The notes beneath the pieces were generated by a model. That model did no database searches. It saw only the letters and a list, made by a program, of their open reading frames with translations, and was not told where the DNA came from. A stretch of 64,000 bases of DNA from Parapristionchus giblindavisi (taxonomy: Eukaryota > Nematoda > Chromadorea > Rhabditida > Diplogasteridae), in NCBI GenBank assembly GCA_943737045.1, contig CALSFV010000202.1, positions 124,001 through 188,000 on the forward strand, read 5' to 3'. This document shows, in pieces, positions 47,052 through 64,000 of this stretch. The stretch's first letter is position 1. Each line of letters starts with the position of its first letter. Position numbers and translations under genes: made by a program.

Positions 47052-47466
47052 GGGAACGCTCTCAACTTGTCCTGACCACATGAGTTGGCAATATCATGAA
47101 TAAAATAAGTTTTCGATGCTGATTACGAATCCGCTTTCAAACGTTGCCCAATCGAGCTGAGCTTCGAGAAAATCGATATTGAAAATCGTCTAGTTGATTC
47201 GGAAATTAGTGTGGATTTCTACACAAACCATCCCAATGAGTTCATGAACTCATATATCAATTACCCAAACAACTGCTGGTGTGGTTTAGTAGATAAGGTT
47301 GATAAGATGTGAATTTTCGAATCAACCAGTCGAATTTCAATATCGATTTTCTCGAAGCTCAGGTCGATTGGGCAACGTTTGAAAGCGGATTCGTAATCAG
47401 CATCGAAAACTTATTCTATTCATGATATTACCATCTCATATGACCAGGACAAGTTGGGAACTTTCC
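47052..47466. mobile_element. Palindromic MITE related to the 3.3-kb foldback
   Basis: Arms beginning GGGAACGCTCTCAACTTGTCC and its near-complement (CAAGTTGGGAACTTTCCC) include AAATCGATATTGAAA and GTGTGGATTTCTACACAAAC-like words also present near 3290-3330. Arm length about 180 bases. Confidence 0.75.
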
Positions 47467-47476
47467 CTTGTTAGCT

Positions 47477-47860
47477 GCCGCCGTACCAATTCCCTTCTAA
47501 AAGGGAGCGAGATCAAGAAGTTCGCTCCCTTTTCCCCTTATAAATGATGGGAATCGGGTGGAAGTTCAATCCATTTTTGAGGGTATGGGCTAGTGTCATA
47601 AAGAGAGTGAACTTTTCGAGTGAGAGAGCGATAGATCAGTAGAGAAAGTTAGACAACGAGAGCGATTCCCAAATCTTCCCCTCTCTAAGTAGCAGGGAAG
47701 AATTGAATTTCTCTGCGCACTCTCAATTATAAATGCTCTCTCGTTTTTTCTCTAACCTCCCATTTTGAGAATAGCCCATCGTGGATGAAAAGTTCGTGGA
47801 ACTTTTATCTCATCTCTATCCACCCCTATTCCCTATCACTCGGTATGTCCAGTTCGTCTA
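47477..47860. repeat. Partial element with the GCCGCCGTACCAA terminus
   Basis: Starts with GCTGCCGCCGTACCAA, the same terminus as the 52765-54388 element, followed by different, AGAGAG-rich sequence. No right end was found. Confidence 0.4.
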
Positions 47861-48501
47861 TCGCATCCCATATATCTACCCAATGGTGTATTGACAAGTT
47901 CCTTTGACTCGCACTATTTCTTAGTGGGTTCTAATCCCATTCGCACTGGTTCTTTTGCAAATTCTGTAGTTCGGCGAACTTTCACAGTGACAATAAACGA
48001 AATGGTATGGCGGATGCGAAGGATGCGATGGCCAACCAATCTACTTCTTCAAATACAATCGATTCTCATTGTCAGAATACGACCCTACCGTATACCGAAA
48101 CTGCAAATCACTTAGTATAATCATATACCTACAGTATGCAATTTTGACGCAGAATCCTTGATTATACTCTACCGTATACCACTCGATAAGTGTTCCCCAA
48201 CCAGCTTCCCTTCCAGCATTGATAAAGAACTAAACCGTATACAGCTAGTAAATCGATAAAGTTACGCACTGCAGGGTCAGAAATAACGAATTCCAGTGAA
48301 ACGTCGCTGCAATTAACAAATAATACTTTATCCGATTATCAGACGTTATAATAACGATTTGAGTGAGAAAAGAAAAGGAATGAGACAATTGAAGAATCAA
48401 TATCATCAAGGATAAAAAACAAAGACGACCATATACCAGAGACGAAACATCAAATGAGATCAAAGATCAATAACCAAAGATCAAATATCAATAACCAAAG
48501 A

Positions 48502-56980
<8,479 letters not shown>

Positions 56981-57034
56981 TGTGTCCTGAACGAGAGCAT
57001 TAGCCTCTAGCAAAAAAGAATAAGCCCTGATGAG

Positions 57035-58132
57035 TTACAAGCCAGGGCTGTGCCAGGAAAATTTCGAGAAATATTCGATAAACGAGAATTTCTCGATTTT
57101 TGTTTTCTGGAAATTTGAGAAAATGATACAAATAAATGCGTTATCATGACATTTTCTCTCTTTTTCATCAATAACAGCATGCACTAGAGATAATATAGTC
57201 AAAAACAAGCGAATAACAGCGAATAAAACCATGAACTATGAAAATGTTAGCGTATATAGATTGCGAAATAGTTTCATTATGAAATAGCTTCCATTGCAAT
57301 CAATAAGACACACGTTGGGCGAAAGGAATTGGATAACACGAATTGGTGTTAGTGCCCGATCGTTCAAGGCGTCTCTTCGGGTACAATCTCAGAGGCTAAA
57401 TGTTCTCATCTCTTGTGATTCTCCTCGAAACGGTTTCTCGAATTGTATCTCACTGTGCGAATATTGAATAACTTCGAGTAAAAGAGTAAATGTAGGTAGT
57501 TTTCCTCTGACAACATCCTCAGACAGCATGCTAAACGAGGGTAGAATTGGATAACACGAATTGGTGTTAGTGCCCGATCGTATTGAGGCCCCTCTTCACG
57601 CGCAAATGGGGGCGGGTTTTTTTCGATTTTTTTCCTGTAAAGATATTTAGAGATCTATAATTCAATTATTTTAAGCTTATCGGAAATGTCGTAATGTTCA
57701 TACAGTTCGGCATGAGCAATATAAGTAAATCGCTTTTTTACCATTCTGTTCGAAAGATTAAGGTTCGCAGAAAATGAGTGTAGTGATATATAGTTTAGTT
57801 TAGTTTAGTATTGAACGAGCCCACAAAACGAGGGCGATTGGAGAACCCTGTACAGATCTTATGAAGCAGAAAAGATTGAATGTAAGGTTGAATTCCAAAT
57901 AAGGTTGAATGTTTTTTTAATGGAAATACAGTTGTGTAGAAGTATAGAGAAACAAAATTCTGTTCGGGAAATTGTCGACAATGTACATAGGGCAAACATT
58001 TAGTCATTGTTAATGACTTTTCAGTAAGAAACAAGACACATATTGCCATCGATTTCTAGTTGGTTACCATGAGTGATCTTAGGGAGACTGAATGTCTTTC
58101 ATTCTTTCTTCCTCTTTCGCTTCTTCGAGCCC
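57035..58132. other. Intergenic region with a short direct repeat
   Basis: Between the large minus-strand gene and the plus-strand receptor gene. GGATAACACGAATTGGTGTT followed by AGTGCCCGATCGT occurs at about 57332 and 57548, 216 bases apart. No coding exon was supported. Confidence 0.6.
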
Positions 58133-61100
58133 ATGATTCTATCTATATTATTCAATGTTATATTCCCACACATCGGTAAGTCAAAGACTAATTAACAAAA
58201 TGATTAATCTCGACGACAGATCACTATAACACAGTGGTTGTGGCCTATATTTAGAGTGCATCTAATAGGTTTAGAAAATCTGCGATGATGTCAAAAGGTT
58301 GATCTAAAGCCTCCATGTGCGCACTTTAGGCTAGTCATATTTCCACCGAGAGTTTGAAGGTGCTGACAACGCGACTCATTGGCAGTACACTATAATAATT
58401 ATGATATAATATATTACTTTTAATAAATCTTCTAGTTTATTTGTGTTTCCGATTTTCGGTCTGAAATTAAAAAAAAATTAAATTTTAACATTCAGCCATC
58501 GCAGGAGAGAAGGAAATCTTTGATCTAATCTATGGAAACTATGAATATCGTTTCCGTCCAAAGCAAAATGATACGGACATAACTATAGTCACCCTTACAC
58601 CTACTAGTTTCCGCTTGCTGGGCGTCGTAAGCATTTTTATCATAATATTACATTTGTAAAATTATGCTAATAATTGTGAACAAAAAAAGGCTGTTTCAGA
58701 ATGCACCAGAACAATCGATTCAGTTCTTTCTCGATTTTTCACAGTCTTGGTACGATTATCGACTTAAATGGGAAAGATCGACACCATCTCGAAATCGGTC
58801 ATCTATTAAAATACCTGAATCGATACTGTGGATGCCTGATATCGCTGCTTTCTCGAGGTTTATTTTCAATTTGTATACCTCATTTGTAAGACCTTGTAAG
58901 CGTACTGCTTGAGAGTTTTATCCCACTTTATTTATTTGCACTTGAACTTTTCGTGCTTAATGAAGCACCCTTCTGGTGTGCGATAAAAAATATAAAATAA
59001 ATAAACCCGTATTTTATCGCATTGTTATATATTATAGTCTCTCTCGACGATCCATAATCGCGTCGAACAAGAGGGTCTCCGAGGTGGCATACACAGGAGT
59101 GGTTACAAAGACTGATCCACTGGTTAGTTTAATGCGACTTTTACTTATAAATCTAACATGTTATCTATATTTAATGTTTGATTGAGATCACTTTTATTTC
59201 CAATATATAATTTGAGTTGGTAACGAATCCATGCTCAATGAAGGTCTCTCGTTATCCATTCGACACTCAGATCTGCAAGATTGAGGTTAATTAACATTGA
59301 TAAACGAACAGTAATGCAGGAGCAGTAAGTATTATTTTTTAACCTTTAAGCTTCTATACAAGAAGACACTTAAACACTCCCCAAATTAATTTGAAACTCT
59401 CCGCTATGGGAGCACTCACTTGCGTAACAAAGAAAGTGAGAGAGTGTTACCAGATGGGAGTGTAAAATTAGCTCGTTGTGTGCCTTTAAAGATTAACATT
59501 CAGGTTGGACCGTGGATGTATAAGAGTACCGAGCTCAAGTTAACGCTGGATCAGAGAATTTTCTACGCTGATGACTCCAGGGCTAACATTCAGGTGAATC
59601 ATTATAGACGTCATATCAATAAATAAATAAAAAATCGATATGACACGTTTATGTCCCCATAAACAAAGATCTGATAATATTATTGCAGAGCACAAATGAA
59701 TGGGAGGTGGAAAACATCACAATGGAGATAAAGGACAGTACTACAGAAGGCGATGATTCGGATACGGTGTGCTTAGAGAAACTATTATATTACCATTGTT
59801 GTCGGTCTCTTAAAAAGAAAGGCACATCCGGTCTAATTTTACTCCGCTCTGGCAACGCTCTCTCGTTGACGATGAAAGTGAGTGAGCATTGCCAGAGCGG
59901 AGAGTTTCAAATTGGCTCTGGTGTGCATTTAACGAGCGATGATCTCTCTCATGGAGAAAAAAATTAAATGGAAAAAATTAAAAATTAAATAAAAAGACCA
60001 CATAAGTTACTTTAAAGTTTCTCTTCTAGATGATTCTAACGATAGTTATTCGTCGTAATCCCAATCAATATGTTTATGTCGTACTTGTGCCCACTTTCGT
60101 CAATTGTATGCTGTGCATATTTGGACTTTTCATGCCCACAGACACTACTGGAGTACGCTTCGAGAAGGTTTCATACGCTTCATGGTCCTTGATCTTTGAT
60201 CTTTGATATTTTATTTTCCAGGTGACCCTCGGAGTAGCTTGTCTGCTCGCGTTGTCTCTTCTCTTGGGATCAGCGACTAAGAACATGCCCAAGGCCGATA
60301 CAATTCCTTCTTTGGGTATAGTATATACTAATTAATAGAATTTTTCTGAATTCAGTTAGGTATATTTTTTCTAACTCTGATGCAAGATCTATGTGGTTGC
60401 AAAAGACATGAGCATACTTTGCTACAAAAAATATAATACATTATTTTATAAACTGTCCTTATATGCATTTAATATTATATATATATGAGACTATCATTAT
60501 CAATTTCTTCTTAATTAAATAGTATTTATCTATGGCAGGTGTTTATATCCTTGCTACGTGTTTGTTATGCTTCTTCGCTACTGCGACAACATCCGTGTTG
60601 TCATTCCTTCATGAACGATGCACAACGAGGTTCAATCTATTATTTATCTATAATCATAATGAATGTTATATTACCTAGATGTATCATACATGTAATTTGA
60701 GCGAATATTTTATGTAGAGTGGGCGCAAGGGGCTCCATTGTTCTCTTAAATGATTGCTATTCCTAAGCAAAGTCTCATTTAAAGGGAGAATTACGGTAAA
60801 GTAGTACAGTAGTTAATTTGTGAAATTTGAATGATGGGAGACTCTCACATGGAACTTGGGCATTCTGTAGTCGCATTATCCGAACTAAAACCCGGTCGCG
60901 GCCTGAGAAGTGCTGCGCTCCCGACTTGTTTTCTCTGTTTCTTTCCTGTTTATTTATCATTTTCGCTTTAATTTCAACTCTATTATGTTTGTATCTGTTT
61001 GTATTTGTATCTATAGTCTGCCTATCAGTGGTTCGATTCCTTGATCGGACCTTCAGTTCTTGCGAATTTTCTCAACACATTTTCTTAATATGCTAACAAT

Positions 61101-61804
61101 CTACCGTATGCCCGATTTCGTTGTGAGAGACTGGTCGTTCAAACGGGGTTTTTGACAAAGGTAACTCTCCCTTTAATTTGTCTTGTATATCATTTTTCGA
61201 ATTTCACGGATCATACAATATTGAGAACTGAATTCGCCTTGATCTTTTAAAACCTATCACAGTTTGATCTTACTTCTCGTTAAGGGGAACACATCCTCCA
61301 AAATGGCTGGCTACTTGCATGTTGTGTAAACAATATGATTACAATGTCAGAAACAGAAGCACCTCTATCCAAGCCCACACGAATAGGTAGGCGATCACTT
61401 AAAACGTTATCACGGAAAATATGAGAATGCAAATAATTTTGGATTATGTTGATGCTTAAAGTCTTGAATAAAGCTTGCAATCTTTGATCGTGTTACTATA
61501 ATTTATCATTGCAGTGACTCTACAATTGGAAATTCGCTACAGTATATTTCAAGCGAAATTAAATCGCAACTCTCTAGTAGGTATTCTCGAGTGATCGATA
61601 CATATTAATCTCTTTTTATATTTTAACAATTTCATTTTAAAATCTATTGCGACATTGCAGTGTCGTATTGAATGTCAATTATTTCTTTCAGATCTTCGAT
61701 CACAAGCCCAATGGACTCGAATCTTCGACAGGATCGACGTACTCGCCATGATCTTCTTTCAAACCATCAATATTCTCATGTTCATACTTATGCTCACCCT
61801 TTAA
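58133..61804 (+). CDS. Nicotinic-receptor-like Cys-loop channel subunit with exonized MITE
   Basis: Exons: 58133-58175, 58496-58626, 58700-58857, 59038-59122, 59217-59285, 59504-59593, 59689-59877, 60030-60167, 60222-60315, 60539-60629, an unresolved part, and 61692-61804. The first encodes a signal peptide (MILSILFNVIFPHI). The ligand-binding domain has WYDYRLKWE, ILWMPDIAAF, the Cys-loop CSMKVSRYPFDTQIC (13 residues between cysteines) and the vicinal cysteines YYHCC of alpha-type subunits. M1 (YVVLVPTFVNCMLCIFGLFM), M2 (VTLGVACLLALSLLLGS), M3 (YILATCLLCFFATATT) and M4 (FDRIDVLAMIFFQTINILMF) follow. Phases agree except between M3 and M4, where one intracellular exon was not found (61515-61580 is a candidate). 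The exon with YYHCC runs into the MITE at 59810 and uses a donor inside it. Acceptor of exon 59217 (TTTGAG) is unusual. Confidence 0.8.
59370..59490. mobile_element. GGCACA/TTAA short MITE, copy 3
   Basis: TTAAACACTCCCCAAATTAA to TTAGCTCGTTGTGTGCCTTTAA with inner GTAACAAAGAAAGTGAGAGA words; ends 13 bases before an exon of the receptor, so it forms part of the splice-acceptor neighbourhood. Confidence 0.8.
59810..59932. mobile_element. GGCACA/TTAA short MITE, copy 4 (in coding exon)
   Basis: TTAA at 59810 and 59929 border 119 bases with arms CTAATTTTACTCCGCTCTGG and CCAGAGCGGAGAGTTTCAAA. It starts inside the exon encoding YYHCCRS and carries AAAGTGAGTG at 59875, a consensus 5' splice site. 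Confidence 0.88.
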
Positions 61805-63400
61805 AGGGCTCAGTCATGACATCAATTACCTCCCATGGTTAAGTAGCACTATGTTTGTCCTATGATTCTATATAGGCCACTCAACAATATCGGTACCACA
61901 AATTGCAGCGATCAAATTTCATTCGCCGTAAAACAAATAAAATTTCCGCCTACACTAAATTGCTTGATTCGTCGATAAAATCATATCACGGACGTGGTGT
62001 AAATCATAACAGCTGAAATTCTCGCAATCCGTATTCGATTATTCTCTGCGAAACGAAATAAGTATCAGGTCGTGAAAGACCATACGTCAAGCAATCCGAA
62101 AAATTGCAGAAGTGTTTAAGAGCACAAAGAAGTGCGTTGAACATGCAGGAAATAGAAAGCATTTAGAGACCTCACATTCTATAATAGGCGACCTCACGCC
62201 ATTCTATTTGTTCTTCTTCTCATTCTTCTCACTGACATTGACAGTTTCAATGACGCATATGTTCTTTCTCTCATTTTATGTCCATGTTCCTCATTGAGTA
62301 CACAATAATAATAAGCATAATATATCTACATCCGAGGCATGACAGCAATGTGGCAACAATTGATAATGTGACAATATGTTACGTGGGATGACGATTTAGT
62401 GATAAAAATTAATCTGCAAATGCATCAGAATCCTTATGTTCATGAAAGTTTATTTGTGCGATAACTAATCCAGATTTTCCAAAATTCATATGAGCAATTA
62501 GATCACTCTTACTATTTATGCTTCATTTCAGAAGGATTTGTCCCGTTGACGTATATTTATGGTAAATCGTCTTCAATTCGTGAAATATAAATTGTTTCAG
62601 GATTAAATTTTTCTATTGAGGAGAGAAACTTATTCTCATTCTCTTACGTATGAACCTCATTTCGTCACACTTTAACTCATTACTAATAAAGGAAAAGATT
62701 TGCCCCGAGGCTAACAATCTAAACATAACAACGCACTCCTTTCAAACTTCTAATCATAATGTTCCGGGAATCTGAGAATAGTCTTTTCGTCATGTGCACT
62801 GGGATTTGTTTGTAGTTCCTAGCTCCATCCTGACGTATTGCTTACATAAATTATAGTTACGATCAAATTCTTTCGTGATTGGAATAATAACATGCCGTTA
62901 TGTCTTAGCCTTTCCAATAACATAAGTTGCCCATAACTTATACCCAAATTACCCCAATCGTGAACGGTTCTCTGATGTCGTCGTTCGTTTAATATACTTG
63001 CGGAACACCAACAAACCACGGTTCACAAGTATTTTATTTCGTCATAGACGAACTTTCTTTAAGGGCAGGGTAATTATAAAATTATGTCTCAACTAGTAGT
63101 CGACATTCGTTTATCACTCGATATGGTGGCATTCGAATGAAAGAAGAAGGATGAGGAAAGTCTACTTCCCAGTAGGTGTGCCTGAAACGGAACTATGATG
63201 AACTAGGCCGAAATGGTCACCAAAATATTATATGAACCGAATAGATATTATGTACGTGTAAGCAACGCAGCTAGCCGGTCCTTTGCACTTGGTCGAAACG
63301 ACTTTGATGGAAGTTCCGTCGAAGAGATTTATTATCTACATTTATCATTTTTATAGAATTAATTTAATTATTTGACAATTATCAACATATTATTTTTATT
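61805..63400. other. Intergenic region without recognised genes
   Basis: AT-rich sequence following the receptor stop; short open frames only. No repeat family from elsewhere in the window was recognised here. Confidence 0.55.
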
Positions 63401-63447
63401 AATTTAATTATTGTATTTGACAAGCACGTGTAGCCATGACACCAATA

Positions 63448-63640
63448 CCTACCTCTACATGTGGGACCACATAGCACAGAGGCGACGCGTCGAATCTCCG
63501 ACTGGAACAGAGTTACTGTAATTAGCGAGTAATAGTCAGTAGCTAATGATCTCACGTACTTGAATAGCCAGTCAACGAATCGTCGTCCGTGAACAGGAGA
63601 AGCTACCAGTAGAAGAAGAGCAGTTATTGTGAAGACTCTT
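63448..63640 (-). CDS. Possible small secreted peptide, 3' part
   Basis: Minus-strand exon-like text near 63560-63640 encodes a signal-peptide core FTITALLLLVASPVHG, followed by RRFVDWLF and a GTACGT donor. Joining to the acceptor AATTACAG near 63512 continues as NNSVPVGDSTRRLCAMWSHM and a stop near 63452. No ATG lies in frame before the hydrophobic core (a stop precedes it), so a short first exon is missing or the call is wrong. Confidence 0.35.
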
Positions 63641-63835
63641 AATACATATTAAAGAATTATAAAAGTTTTCACATTTTTTTTACTTCGTAGGTGCGCCTAG
63701 ATTTACGATTTTACTCAGTATCAAACTTTCTAATGCACCAAAAGACACATCACTTCTTTCACATGAATGAGCTCAAACGTTCTTTTCAGATGTCGTTTAT
63801 AGAACAGTATTTTTAGACAAATGCACTAATGTTAT

Positions 63836-63845
63836 TGTATAAATA
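63836..63845 (+). promoter_or_regulatory. TATA-box-like element
   Basis: TGTATAAATAAGG lies about 100 bases before the ATG at 63936, with a TCAGCT initiator-like word about 20-25 bases downstream. Fits a core promoter for the exon that follows. Confidence 0.4.
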
Positions 63846-63935
63846 AGGAGCTATCGTTCAGCTGGCAACTCTTTTATGCACGTAGAAATCCACTGAACAA
63901 TATATACCAGGTGAACACATTAATTTAATATAATT

Positions 63936-63974
63936 ATGTTGCTATTCTCATTACATGCACCATCTCCACCTTCA
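63936..63974 (+). CDS. Possible first exon of a gene running off the window
   Basis: ATG at 63936 opens MLLFSLHAPSPPS up to a consensus GTAAGT donor at 63975. Short, but the TATA-like element upstream and the good donor make a first exon plausible. Nothing can be said about function. Confidence 0.3.
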
Positions 63975-64000
63975 GTAAGTGATGTTCTGGTCCGAAAGTG

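Noticed and set aside
61515..61580. A receptor exon joining M3 to M4
   Set aside because: It has good borders, but its phase does not lead into the M4 exon frame; kept only as a candidate.

Overview
This window reads as nuclear DNA of a nematode. The AT-rich sequence carries genes built of many short exons separated by introns that are often only 40-100 bases, with acceptors close to TTTCAG, a splice acceptor placed directly before an ATG (a trans-splice site), one close co-oriented gene pair that looks like an operon, and a very high load of small inverted-repeat transposons. A diplogastrid such as Pristionchus is my best guess, but that is inference. No bacterial features (ribosome binding sites, CRISPR, bacterial operons) are present. 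Most gene models were rebuilt by hand from splice sites and reading frame.

Layout. 1-6.0 kb is repeat territory: a large foldback element split by a MITE, a deleted mariner element and an almost perfect 1.41-kb tandem duplication. 6.0-7.7 kb holds an SH2-domain gene on the plus strand. 8.5-13.2 kb holds, all on the minus strand, isolated exons of four conserved genes (TATA-binding protein, CWC15, adenylosuccinate synthetase, twinfilin), interleaved with MITEs: a graveyard of gene fragments. 13.98-21.5 kb is a cluster of three secreted-protein genes sharing a Trp/Cys-Gly-Cys module; two end in histidine-rich tails and one of these also has a 400-residue acidic region. 22.57-25.44 kb is a MAP-kinase-like pseudokinase whose coding exon is split by a MITE. 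27.1-36.6 kb holds two co-oriented genes 97 bases apart: an RBCC/TRIM-like protein (upstream) and an AT-hook nuclear protein (downstream). 37.2-43.1 kb is a complete Cys-loop receptor subunit with the PAR motif of anion channels. 43.9-45.7 kb is a decayed mariner element ending 12 bases before the ATG of a tiny secreted-peptide gene. 46.4-46.7 kb has a possible LINE relic. 48.5-57.0 kb is a large unrecognised gene whose introns hold a 240-base TAA microsatellite and a 1.6-kb inverted-repeat element. 58.1-61.8 kb is an acetylcholine-receptor-like subunit in which a MITE seems to supply a 5' splice site. Beyond 61.8 kb there is little, except two possible first or last exons of small secreted proteins.

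The most notable points are the histidine-rich/acidic secreted gene cluster with two GC-AG introns, the two MITEs sitting in coding exons (one disruptive, one apparently exonized), the co-linear exon-fragment cluster, and the inverted-repeat element containing a run of mini-intron-like units.
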